A stretch of DNA of 64,000 nucleotides from Dolomitihabitans soli (GTDB taxonomy: Bacteria; Actinomycetota; Actinomycetes; Streptosporangiales; Streptosporangiaceae). Shown in pieces: positions 26,862 to 34,910 of the stretch. The DNA lies in contig NZ_JAKNTW010000008.1 of NCBI RefSeq assembly GCF_022213955.1, positions 186,001 through 250,000 of the forward strand, read 5' to 3'. Every line of letters begins with the position of its first letter. Positions within the stretch are counted from its first letter, which is position 1. The position numbers were made by a program, and so were the translations under genes. The notes beneath the pieces are model-generated. The model had not been told where the DNA came from. It saw nothing but the letters and a program-made list of their open reading frames with translations, and ran no database searches.

Positions 26862-29365
26862 CGGCTGATCCCTCTCAGAAGCCGGTCGGGCCGGATCGGC
26901 AGGTCGTGGGCCCGCCAGCCGGTCGCGTTGAAGACGGCGTTGCCCACCGAGGCGGCCACGCCGACCGTGGAGATCTCGCCCACGCCGACGCCCCCGCCGT
27001 TGACGTGGTCCCAGCCGTCCTGGTGGAAGTGGATGGTGATCTCCGGGCTGTCCCCGATGCCGGGGATGCGATAGTCCTCCAGGTTGGTGGTCAGCACCGT
27101 TCCCGTGCTGGGATCGACGTGCCGCTCCTCGTAGAGCGCGTAGCCGATGCCCTGCACGATGCCGCCCTCGCACTGGTTGCGCGCCAGCCGGTCGTTGTAG
27201 ATGTGCCCGACGGCGAGCCCGCCCCAGACCCGCAGCGGCCTGATCCGGCCCAGCCGGGTGTCGACCTCGACCTCGGTGATGTGGACCGAGCCGGCGAATC
27301 CCCTGCCGATGGCGAGTCCGGCCATGGCGATCGGGGTCACGTAGCCGCGACGGTCACCGCGCCGCTTCCCGACGACGCGCGTCCCGTCCTTGAGGCCGTG
27401 CTCCCGGAGACGGCGGGCGGCGTCGCGGGCGGCGGGCCCGATCGAGGCGGTGGTGCGACTGCCGACGGACGCCGGGCCGTGCACGGCTCCCGACCTGCCG
27501 ATCTCCACCCGTACCCGGTCGGCGGGCAGGCCCAGCTCCGCGCGGACGATGTCCGCGATGACGCTGCGCGCCCCGGTCCCGATGTCCTGGACCTCGGTGC
27601 GGGCGACCACCACCTCACCTTCGACCACCAGCTCCACCTGGGTGCCCGGATCCAGCTGGTAGGGCCAGTTGCCGATGGCCACCCCGATCCCGCGTCTGAA
27701 CCTGCCCGTCTGCGAGCCGGTCGCCGGCCGGTCCCGCCAGGCGGGGAGCGCGGCGGCCCAGTCGTAGAGGGCGTGCCGTTTGGGGTTGCCGTCCCAGCGG
27801 CGGCGCAGCTCGACGGGGTCCTCGTCGCGGCGGTGCGCGACCTCGTCCACGGCCTGCTCCAGCGCCCAGAGCATCGGCGGCGCGGCGGGGCCGCGGAACG
27901 GCGTGCCGGGGGGCTCGTTGGTGAGCACGTCGAAGTCGCGCAGCCGGCGTGGCGCGGTGCCGTACATGAGGCGGGCCATGAGGGCGGAGGAGGTGCCGAT
28001 GGCCACCCCGCCGCGGCCGTGGACGTCCATGCTGAGGGCGGTGAGGTCGCCCTTGTCGTCGGTGAGCAGGGCGAGTCTCGTGGTGGTTCCCGGCCGGTTG
28101 CCGGTGTCGGTCAGCTCCTCCGCCCTGCTCAGCACCACGCGGACCGGCTTGCCGAGCTTCCTGGCGAGTTCGACGGCGGCGATGGTCTCGACGGTCACCC
28201 CCGCCTTCGAGCCGAAACCGCCGCCGACGTGCTCGGCGACGACGTGCACCTGGTCCTCGCGGAGCTTCCACCGTTTGGCGGCCTGCTCGACGACCATGCT
28301 GATGGCCTGGGTCGAGACGTTCAGGTGCAGTTCGCCCCGCTCGTCCCAGGCCGCCACGCAGGCGTGCGGCTCCATCGCCGTGTGGACCTGCACGGCCGTG
28401 GTGTAGGTGCCGGTCACCAGGCGGGGGTCGCCCTGCCCGCTCGCGGCGTTGATCCGGTTGACCGCCGTACGGCTGCGCCAGCTCCCGGGGCCGAAGGGGC
28501 CGCGTACGTTCGTGCCGTCCCAGCCGCCGGGGAACGCGAAGCCCTCCATGGAGGTGGGCGCGTGCTTCCGGTCGGCCGCGTCCCACACGGGCGGGGTGCC
28601 GGAGCCGTCGTCCAGCGCCGCGGGCAGCACCTCGTAGTCGATCTCCACGGCGGCGGCGGCCGCCAGCGCCTCGCCGCGTGAGGCGGCGGCCACGGCCGCG
28701 ATCGGCTGGCCGACGTAGCGGACGGTCCGGTCGGGCGGCAGCAGGTCCACGGCGCCCCCGCGCACCGAGCGGACCCGTCCGTGCGCCACCGACGAGCGGA
28801 CGATCACCCCTTCGAGCTGGCCGTCCAGCCGGATGTCGGTGGTGTACACGGCCCGGCCGGTGACCTTCTGCATCGCCTCGACCCGGGCGGGCTCCCCCGC
28901 CTCGCCGTCGTGCTCGCCCCGGCAGGCGGCCGCGATCGCCGCGTGGATCCCCTCGTACGCCCCGCAGCGGCACAGGTGTCCCGCCATCGCGCCGGCGATC
29001 TCCGCCCGCGACGGTGTGACGTCGCCGTGCTCCGCCCGCCACCGGTCGACGAACGCCGCCGCCTCCACGACGAACCCGGGGGTGCAGTAGCCGCACTGCA
29101 TGCCGTCGTGCACGGCGAACGCCCGCTGGACCGGGTGCTCCAGCCCTTCGACCGTGGTGACCTCCCGCCCTTCCAGCGCCGCCGCGGGCGTGAGGCAGCT
29201 CGCCCGTGGCGCGCCGTCCACCAGGACGGTGCACGCCCCGCACACCCCCGTACGGCAGGCGGCCTTCGCGCCCGTGAGGCCGAGCCCGTCACGCAGGACG
29301 TCCACGGCCGCATCGTCCCGATCGGTGTCCACCATGGTGGGCACCCCGTTCACGGTGATCTTCAT
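26858..29365 (-). CDS. fused [2Fe-2S] + molybdopterin subunit, xanthine-dehydrogenase family
   Basis: An 835-residue fusion of the small iron-sulphur and large molybdenum subunits. Plant-type ferredoxin cysteines are at 37, 42, 45 and 57 (CRTGVCGACTVLVDG); the second cluster uses C91, C94, C132 and C134 (CGYCTPGF, CRCGAYEG). The molybdopterin part holds GGGFGSKAG, PFRGPAAPP and the active-site Glu in GVGEIST near the C-terminus. Predicted to hydroxylate a purine, N-heterocycle or aldehyde using water; the substrate is unknown. First gene of a two-gene operon facing a TetR gene over three operators. Confidence 0.88.
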   Translation of the reverse strand: MKITVNGVPTMVDTDRDDAAVDVLRDGLGLTGAKAACRTGVCGACTVLVDGAPRASCLTPAAALEGREVTTVEGLEHPVQRAFAVHDGMQCGYCTPGFVVEAAAFVDRWRAEHGDVTPSRAEIAGAMAGHLCRCGAYEGIHAAIAAACRGEHDGEAGEPARVEAMQKVTGRAVYTTDIRLDGQLEGVIVRSSVAHGRVRSVRGGAVDLLPPDRTVRYVGQPIAAVAAASRGEALAAAAAVEIDYEVLPAALDDGSGTPPVWDAADRKHAPTSMEGFAFPGGWDGTNVRGPFGPGSWRSRTAVNRINAASGQGDPRLVTGTYTTAVQVHTAMEPHACVAAWDERGELHLNVSTQAISMVVEQAAKRWKLREDQVHVVAEHVGGGFGSKAGVTVETIAAVELARKLGKPVRVVLSRAEELTDTGNRPGTTTRLALLTDDKGDLTALSMDVHGRGGVAIGTSSALMARLMYGTAPRRLRDFDVLTNEPPGTPFRGPAAPPMLWALEQAVDEVAHRRDEDPVELRRRWDGNPKRHALYDWAAALPAWRDRPATGSQTGRFRRGIGVAIGNWPYQLDPGTQVELVVEGEVVVARTEVQDIGTGARSVIADIVRAELGLPADRVRVEIGRSGAVHGPASVGSRTTASIGPAARDAARRLREHGLKDGTRVVGKRRGDRRGYVTPIAMAGLAIGRGFAGSVHITEVEVDTRLGRIRPLRVWGGLAVGHIYNDRLARNQCEGGIVQGIGYALYEERHVDPSTGTVLTTNLEDYRIPGIGDSPEITIHFHQDGWDHVNGGGVGVGEISTVGVAASVGNAVFNATGWRAHDLPIRPDRLLRGISR

Positions 29366-29374
29366 AGCTCTCCA

Positions 29375-29431
29375 GTTGACGCCGTCAACATCGTGTTGAC
29401 AGTGTCAACCATGTACGTTGACGTTGTCAAC
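29375..29431. promoter_or_regulatory. three perfect GTTGAC-N3-GTCAAC operators
   Basis: Identical 6-3-6 palindromes occur at 29375-29389, 29395-29409 and 29417-29431, about 20-22 bp apart centre to centre (two helical turns), filling the spacer between the molybdoenzyme operon and the TetR gene. They are the obvious binding sites for that TetR protein, controlling both directions. Confidence 0.85.
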
Positions 29432-29464
29432 ACCGGGGGCGATGCCGCGGGAAGGAACAACGAC

Positions 29465-29995
29465 GTGGGGGACGACACCAGGAGCCGCCTCATTCAGAGC
29501 GCGCTCACGCTGTTGCGAAGCGAAGGGCTGGAGGCCGTGACCCTGCGCGCGGTCGGCGACGCCAGCGGCCTCTCCCGCTCGGCCGCCTACCGGCACTTCA
29601 CCGACAAGACGGCCCTGCTGGCCAGCCTCGCCGCCCAGGTGCTCACCGACCTGACCCGCGACGTCATCGAGGCCGTCAGGAGCCGGACCGGCCGCGATGA
29701 TCGGCTGCGCGCCTTCTACACCAGCTACACCGCCTACGCGATGGCCCACCGCGAGGAGTACCGCCTCGTCTTCTCCGCCGACTTCACGGTCGGCAGCCAT
29801 CCCGATTTGGAGAAGGTCGTCGACGAGGTGATGGACGCGCTCGACCTGCAGATCGCGGGCGACCAGACCGCCTCCAAGGCCGGCTTCCTGGCTCTGCTCT
29901 GCACCGCCCACGGCATCGCCGAACTGGCCACCCTCGGGCACTTCGCCCACAAGGGCATCGACTACCACGACGTCATCGCCGCGCTCGTCCCCTGA
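29465..29995 (+). CDS. TetR-family regulator of the molybdoenzyme operon
   Basis: A 176-residue TetR regulator with helix-turn-helix at residues 5-52 (SRLIQSALTLLRSEGLEAVT and GDASGLSRSAAYRHFTDK) and a WHG-type ligand domain. The GTG at 29465 follows GGAAGGAAC; an ATG at 29411 would place the third operator inside the coding sequence and lacks a ribosome site. Autoregulation and control of the divergent xanthine-dehydrogenase-type operon are inferred from three operators. A strong hairpin follows. Confidence 0.88.
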   Translation: MGDDTRSRLIQSALTLLRSEGLEAVTLRAVGDASGLSRSAAYRHFTDKTALLASLAAQVLTDLTRDVIEAVRSRTGRDDRLRAFYTSYTAYAMAHREEYRLVFSADFTVGSHPDLEKVVDEVMDALDLQIAGDQTASKAGFLALLCTAHGIAELATLGHFAHKGIDYHDVIAALVP

Positions 29996-30013
29996 AACGA
30001 CGCCGAAACGACG

Positions 30014-30041
30014 ACGCCCCCGCCGGTAAGGGCGGGGGCGT
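30014..30041 (+). terminator. hairpin after TetR gene
   Basis: A perfect 11-bp stem (ACGCCCCCGCC with GGCGGGGGCGT) and a 6-base loop start 18 bases after the TetR stop. No T-run. Confidence 0.75.
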
Positions 30042-30245
30042 GGCACGAAACGCTATCGAGACCCGCGGTCGTGCCGGTGGAACAGAGGGGAAGGTGGCGG
30101 ACCGCGGGAGAGGCCACTCACGTTAGCCGCAAGCCCCTTGCCGGTTGGGAAGGTTCGCTTACCCAAAGGTAACGATCAGCCATCATCGCCATCACGGAGC
30201 ATTTTGGAATAAGGTTCTAGTATCTGGCTTCAGAAGGAGGCTGCC

Positions 30246-31025
30246 ATGGGCGTGCTGAAGGACAAGGTCGCGGTCGTCACGGGCGCGAGCAGAGGCATCG
30301 GAGCCGCCATCGCGATACGGCTGGCCGAGGAGGGGGCCAAGGTCGTGGTCGCCGCGCGGACCGTCGAGGCGGGTCAGAGCCGGCTGGCGGGCACGATCGG
30401 CGACACCGTCGCACAGATCGAGGCCGCCGGCGGCACGGCCGTCGCGCAGGCCACCGACCTGGCGCTGGCCGCCGATCGGGAGGCGCTGGTCGAGGCGGCG
30501 ACCAGCCGGTTCGGCCGGGTGGACGTGCTCGTCAACAACGCCGCCGTCACCTACTTCACCCCCGTCGCCGACTTCACCGAACGACGCTACGCGCTGATGT
30601 TCGAAGTCCAGGTCAACGCGCCCTTCCACCTCGCGCGACTCGTCCTGCCCGGCATGCGCGAACGTGGCGAGGGCTGGATCCTCAACATCTCCTCCATCGC
30701 CGCCCGGCACCCCGCCCTCCCGCCGGGCCCGCACGCCGGTCGCGGCGGCACGGTGTACGGCATGTGCAAGGCGGCCCTGGAGAGGTTCACCACCGGCCTC
30801 GCCGCCGAGGTGTACGGCGACGGCATCGCCGTCAACGCCCTGTCGCCCAACCGGGTCGTCCCCACCCCCGGCACCGTCTTCCACCACCTCACGTCCGACG
30901 ACGATCCCAACGCCGAACCGCCCTCCGTGATGGCCGACGCCGCCCTCGCCCTCTGCCACCGGCCGCCCGGCGACCTCACCGGCCGGATCGCCTACTCCCA
31001 GGATCTCCTCGCCGAACTGGCGTAG
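30246..31025 (+). CDS. short-chain dehydrogenase/reductase
   Basis: A 259-residue NAD(P)-dependent SDR. The cofactor motif is VVTGASRGIGAAIA, followed by VLVNNAAVTYF and the catalytic Ser (ILNISSIAA) with Y-x3-K in TVYGMCKAAL. An insertion rich in Pro and Gly precedes the catalytic Tyr. AGAAGGAGG lies 6-7 bases before the ATG. Preference for NADP is suggested by VAARTVEA after the second strand. The physiological substrate is unknown; it is convergent with the M50 protease gene and not part of that operon. Confidence 0.88.
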   Translation: MGVLKDKVAVVTGASRGIGAAIAIRLAEEGAKVVVAARTVEAGQSRLAGTIGDTVAQIEAAGGTAVAQATDLALAADREALVEAATSRFGRVDVLVNNAAVTYFTPVADFTERRYALMFEVQVNAPFHLARLVLPGMRERGEGWILNISSIAARHPALPPGPHAGRGGTVYGMCKAALERFTTGLAAEVYGDGIAVNALSPNRVVPTPGTVFHHLTSDDDPNAEPPSVMADAALALCHRPPGDLTGRIAYSQDLLAELA

Positions 31026-31042
31026 CCGCCACGACCATCCCG

Positions 31043-32281
31043 CTACGACAGGCCCCGTACTTTCCGCGCCCACGACCGCACCCGAGGACCGTGGCGACGC
31101 CACCAGGCCCGCGCCCAGACGACTCTGAACGTGACCAGGACCGAGATCACCACTATCCCGTCCAACACCGCCGCCGGCGTCTCCATCGCCACCAGACCGG
31201 CGACCGCCCCCGTCAGGAGGCCGAGCAGGATGGGCAGCGAGAGCGCGAGGAAGATGGCGACGCACACGATCGTGCTCGGCACGAAGAAGGCGGCGTACAA
31301 CCGGATGATCAGACGTTCGCGGGCGGGGAAGTCGATGATCGGATTGTCGCCGACCGGCTTCCCCATGATCTTCCGGGTGAGGTAGCGGAAATAGACGGAG
31401 GCGTCGCCGTAGAGATTCTTGCAGCGCGCCACGTCCTGAACGACGAAGTAGACGTCGGTCCGCATGAAGAACAGGAACTGGTTGGCGAGCATGGGGATCT
31501 GCACGACGTACAGCAGCGAGCCGACCGTGTGCCATCCGCCCGAGGGCGAGAAGTAGACCAGGAAGAGGGCGACGGCGGCCAGGACGGCGTTGATCGCCAT
31601 GCCTGCCAGATAGACGGCCATGCGAGTACGCCGTGGGGAGGCCCAGATCCCGCTGACGTCCGTCTGCGCGCAGAGGAACTGCAACCGGGTCCCCAGCGTG
31701 ATCCGTCCGGGCACCCCCGCGGCGCGCGCGGTGAACAGGTGCCCGAGCTCGTGCAGGAAGATCACGCTCCAGGTCGTGACCAGCATGCTGAGCATGACCA
31801 GGCTCCCGCTGGACGTCCACAACGCGTCCGCGGGCCCGGGGACGATTCCCGGATTCAGCACGGCGAGACACAGGCCGGCCAGCACGATCAGGACCGCCGC
31901 GATCCCCAGCAACGGGTTGAGCATCCATCGAACATGGTGTGCCCGGACCCGGGCGAGACTGGACCGTGGAATCGGCGCGCCCGCGATCGGGGCGTCGTCC
32001 AGCTCTGCCACGAATCCGAGGCGGACGAGCTGCCGGACGAACGCCTCGACGTCGAGATCGTCCGCCAGTTCGGCCTCCATCGTCCGCTTGACCGCGTCGG
32101 GGGCCATGCCGTCCATCAGCAGCCTGACGACCCGGGCGCCCACCTCGGGGAGGGCCACGAAGACCCCGGTGTCGACGCGGCCGACGATCCACTCCGCGCC
32201 CTCCTCCCGCATGCTCAGGGCGTGGAGGCGGACGGATCGGGCGGAGAGCCGGTCGCTGGGCTCGATGTCGGCTGTGGTCAT
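31043..32281 (-). CDS. M50 membrane metalloprotease of a putative RiPP operon
   Basis: A 412-residue membrane protein. Residues 10-95 (ARSVRLHALSMREEGAEWIV through RQLVRLGFVAEL) look like a PqqD/RRE-type winged helix. The rest is polytopic with the zinc site FLHELGH (H177, E178, H181) and a probable third ligand in RTDVYFVVQD (D276), as in site-2-protease-like enzymes of peptide-modification clusters. It could remove the leader or act in export or immunity. ATG overlaps the ThiF-like stop (ATGA), so the two are co-translated. It is the last gene of the operon. Confidence 0.8.
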   Translation of the reverse strand: MTTADIEPSDRLSARSVRLHALSMREEGAEWIVGRVDTGVFVALPEVGARVVRLLMDGMAPDAVKRTMEAELADDLDVEAFVRQLVRLGFVAELDDAPIAGAPIPRSSLARVRAHHVRWMLNPLLGIAAVLIVLAGLCLAVLNPGIVPGPADALWTSSGSLVMLSMLVTTWSVIFLHELGHLFTARAAGVPGRITLGTRLQFLCAQTDVSGIWASPRRTRMAVYLAGMAINAVLAAVALFLVYFSPSGGWHTVGSLLYVVQIPMLANQFLFFMRTDVYFVVQDVARCKNLYGDASVYFRYLTRKIMGKPVGDNPIIDFPARERLIIRLYAAFFVPSTIVCVAIFLALSLPILLGLLTGAVAGLVAMETPAAVLDGIVVISVLVTFRVVWARAWWRRHGPRVRSWARKVRGLS

Positions 32282-33381
32282 GGCGTTACTCCACACGCTG
32301 GACATCTCTCGTGGGGTTCGCCCGCGTCGAGCACGAAACTGTGGTCCGGCCGGGCGAGATTGAAGCCGAAGACGCGATTCGGCGGCACCCCGGGAGCGCC
32401 GGTGATCGACGAGATGGCCAGATGCGCCACCAGGTTGCCGGAGACACCGGCCGAGACCGCGTTGGCCGGATGGATGCGCGGCTCGTCGTCCGCTACGGAG
32501 TACTCGGTGAGTGGCGGCCCTTGCTCGCGGCGTTCGGCGGCGCCCACGCGGATGCACTCGTAGCACGGGCCGGTCCCGGGGCGGTAGATCCCGGCCGTCA
32601 CCTGCGGCCCGTGGTAGCCGCCGTAGACCCAGGGGGTGCCGGTTCGCATGCAGGCGATATTCGCCCATGATCGGATCTCGGCCGGCTGGTCGGCGCAGAG
32701 GATCAGCAGATCGAACCTCCGGATCAGGTCCGCGAGCATGTCGGGGCCGGTGACTCTCGCGTCGCCGCCGGTGACGGCGATATCCGAGTTGAGAGCCTGG
32801 AGCCGCTCGACCGCCGCTTCGACCTTGGGCCGTCCGATGTCCCGCTCGGTGTACAGGATCTGGCGGTTCAGGTTGGAGAGTTCCACGACGTCGGGCTCCA
32901 CGCAGTGCAACCACCCGATTCCCGAGCCCGCCAGGGCGAGCGCGGCCGCACCGCCGGTTCCGCCTACTCCGACCAGGATCGCCTTGGTCTCGCGTAGCCG
33001 GTGCTGAGCGTGCCAGCCGTTCTCCCGCGGTACGAGGTCGACCCACTCGAAGAACGCCCGGCTCCGGCTGTACCTCTCCGTCTCCCGTTCGGTCAGCACC
33101 TCAGGGTCGGGGGCGACGGCGTCGGTCACGTACCCGGCTTCGATCAGCTGGTCCAGGCCGGAGCGCACCTCGTCCTCGGTCAGGTCGGGGAAACGGTGGA
33201 CCAGATGGGACACCACCTGGTCCACCGTTCTCGTGCCGTCGAGGGCATTCAGCATCGCCCAGACCCGGCCGTGCGGATCCTTGATCTCGGCCGCGATGCC
33301 GTAGACGCGACCGCCGATACGGACGCGGTCCTCGCCGACTCGCTGCGGCCGGTGCGCGGTCTTGACACGTGGGCGTTGCAT
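32278..33381 (-). CDS. ThiF/E1-like adenylyltransferase with PqqD-like N-terminal domain
   Basis: A 367-residue fusion. Residues 13-87 resemble a PqqD/RRE peptide-binding winged helix (MLNALDGTRTVDQVV, LDQLIEAGYV). Residues 105-367 form an E1 adenylation domain: ATP loop GVGGTGG (138-144), EPDVVELSNLNRQ, RPKVEAAVERL, and a four-Cys zinc site at C273/C276 and C360/C363. MccB (microcin C) and PaaA (pantocin A) share this RRE-plus-E1 plan. It should adenylate a carboxylate of the two small peptides encoded just upstream. AAAGGGG ribosome site before ATG 33381. Confidence 0.85.
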   Translation of the reverse strand: MQRPRVKTAHRPQRVGEDRVRIGGRVYGIAAEIKDPHGRVWAMLNALDGTRTVDQVVSHLVHRFPDLTEDEVRSGLDQLIEAGYVTDAVAPDPEVLTERETERYSRSRAFFEWVDLVPRENGWHAQHRLRETKAILVGVGGTGGAAALALAGSGIGWLHCVEPDVVELSNLNRQILYTERDIGRPKVEAAVERLQALNSDIAVTGGDARVTGPDMLADLIRRFDLLILCADQPAEIRSWANIACMRTGTPWVYGGYHGPQVTAGIYRPGTGPCYECIRVGAAERREQGPPLTEYSVADDEPRIHPANAVSAGVSGNLVAHLAISSITGAPGVPPNRVFGFNLARPDHSFVLDAGEPHERCPACGVTP

Positions 33382-33433
33382 GAAAGCCCCTTTCTCAGCT
33401 CAGAGATGTTGAATCGTTTTGTTGCGCGCCGGG

Positions 33434-33514
33434 TCAGCCACCCGCACCCTCACAACCCTCCTCTTCACAGGTCGTCTCGATGCGGTCCAGCTCACGAATG
33501 TCGATCATCGCCAT
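33434..33514 (-). CDS. candidate RiPP precursor peptide 2
   Basis: A 26-residue peptide with GGAAGGAGGTGA just upstream of ATG 33514, an unusually strong ribosome site. After MAM it has the leader IDIRELDRIETT and then the tail CEEEGCEGAGG. The leader matches peptide 1 at 10 of 12 positions while the tail differs completely, the usual signature of precursor paralogues. The tail has two Cys-Glu pairs and ends Gly-Gly. It lies 52 bases before the E1-like gene. Confidence 0.75.
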   Translation of the reverse strand: MAMIDIRELDRIETTCEEEGCEGAGG

Positions 33515-33581
33515 GTCTTTCACCTCCTTCCACTGATTTCCTTGAATCAGAATCCACAGCGAGTCTCACTATTGACGGCCG

Positions 33582-33656
33582 TCAGCCGTTGTAAGTGTCG
33601 TGCTCGCACACGCCCGTGGTCTCAACACGGTCAAGCTCGCGAATCTCGATGCTCAT
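33582..33656 (-). CDS. candidate RiPP precursor peptide 1
   Basis: A 24-residue peptide from ATG 33656 with GGGAGGTG upstream. After MS the leader is IEIRELDRVETT and the tail is GVCEHDTYNG, ending in Gly. Together with peptide 2 it begins a four-gene operon (peptide, peptide, E1-like enzyme, M50 protease). The shared Cys-Glu pair right after ETT suggests where modification occurs. Being below usual length cut-offs, both peptides would escape automated annotation. Confidence 0.75.
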   Translation of the reverse strand: MSIEIRELDRVETTGVCEHDTYNG

Positions 33657-34094
33657 ATCTGACACCTCCCCCCTTGTCACTCCTGGTCTTTCAGGTGGCG
33701 GGCGTCGAATCCGGCGAGTCACCCGGCCTTCCGGCCGATATCCACCGAACGCTCAACCAATTCTCAGAACAATCCCCCAAAGGATCCGATCTGCGAATCA
33801 CCACAGCACTGTTCCGAGGCCCATACCGCGACCGAGGAAAGCCATCGGCAACACAGAGAATCCGGTGTGATTCACTGCCTTGCCCCTGCCTTCGTGCTTG
33901 ATGACAAAGTTAGGAGTCACCGCTTTCGGCGCGCTTTCGGCTGTATTTAACGTTGTTCACGCTTCCGGCGTGATCGCCTTCAGCGGCCACGACATCCTCC
34001 GGGCCGAATCCGACAGGTTCGCCGAGTACCGGGCGATCTCCGACACCCCAGGGCTTCACCGCCCGACTCGGCCGCGCCTGAAGCGCGTCGAGAC
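33657..34094. other. spacer upstream of the peptide operon
   Basis: This 438-base stretch is less GC-rich than its surroundings and should hold the promoter of the minus-strand peptide operon. A small hairpin (CGGCC-TTCC-GGCCG) lies at 33725-33738. A plus-strand frame from about 33901 (MTKLGVTAFGALSAVFNVVH) has a plausible start but no family and runs into the antisense of the MerR gene; it is not called. No third precursor peptide was found. Confidence 0.4.
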
Positions 34095-34823
34095 CTACGC
34101 GGGTTTCGCGGCGGCGGGGTCGCGGGGTGCCGAGGCGGCGAGCGACAGCACGGCACTGAGTGCGGCGGCACCGTCGAGGAGGGCTTTGGAGCGAGCCACG
34201 ATGCTGGCGTCGCGAGCAGCCAGCGCGGCGGCGACATCATCCGATCGGCGTGCGCGCCGCAACTCCGGCATGAGGGCGCGAAGGGGAGCGATGCGGTAAC
34301 CGGCCTTGCGCAGCTGGTGGACGATCCGTGCATCCCGCACCTGGTCGGGTGTGTATCGTCGCGTTCCTCGCGCAGGGTCGCGGTCCGGGACGACAAGATC
34401 CTCCTTATCCCAGTGCCGCAACGTCGAAGGGCGTACGCCGAGGGCGGCGGCGAGTTCGGAAACGCTCATCGAGTCCGCTGCGCGTACATCGTCGATCGGC
34501 TCGCTGGAGATCGCCCGGGCGGCCTCCTCGGCCTGCCTCAGTTCCGTGCGCTCCCCGTCGAGCCGGGCGTGCGCCGCGTCGAGAAGGGCGAGCGCCTGCG
34601 AGACAGGGAGCTGATGGGCGGCCCGAACGATCTTCTTGGCCTCAACCGGACCCGCACCCGCCGCGAGGGCTCGGTAGGCCGACGCGGACTGCAGATGTAT
34701 CTCTCCATAGATCCGGTAGCCCGTGGCCGTACGCGTCGCCGGCGGCAGCACACCGTCGCGCTCCAGATTGCGCACCTGTTGTACGGAGTATCCGGCGCAC
34801 CGCGCGACATCGACGGTACGCAT
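34095..34823 (-). CDS. MerR-type regulator with two helix-turn-helix domains
   Basis: A 242-residue protein with two MerR-like DNA-binding units: residues 1-40 (MRTVDVARCAGYSVQQVRNL, GYRIYGE) and about 118-185 (MSVSELAAALGVRPSTLRHW, GTRRYTPDQVRDARIV), joined by a long helical linker. Most MerR proteins have a single unit and dimerise; this has two in one chain. Upstream starts to 34889 exist and the N-terminus is uncertain. It is divergent from the DUF6194 gene with an 87-base gap, so it probably regulates it. Confidence 0.8.
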   Translation of the reverse strand: MRTVDVARCAGYSVQQVRNLERDGVLPPATRTATGYRIYGEIHLQSASAYRALAAGAGPVEAKKIVRAAHQLPVSQALALLDAAHARLDGERTELRQAEEAARAISSEPIDDVRAADSMSVSELAAALGVRPSTLRHWDKEDLVVPDRDPARGTRRYTPDQVRDARIVHQLRKAGYRIAPLRALMPELRRARRSDDVAAALAARDASIVARSKALLDGAAALSAVLSLAASAPRDPAAAKPA

Positions 34824-34910
34824 CTCCCGCGATTTGAGACCTGGCACCCTGAAACCCCTCATCGTCTGCCCCAAAGTCTCCATAACCACTTTAATGGAAC
34901 GCTAGAACAC

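Noticed and set aside
30246-31025. Short-chain dehydrogenase as part of the RiPP operon
   Set aside because: It is convergent with the M50 gene and has its own promoter region and ribosome site.
33660-33860. A third precursor peptide upstream of peptide 1
   Set aside because: All frames checked close within a few codons or lack the IRELDR leader.
33880-34299. Plus-strand frame starting near MTKLGVTAFGALSAVF
   Set aside because: Its second half is antisense to the MerR gene and the first half has no family or ribosome-site support.
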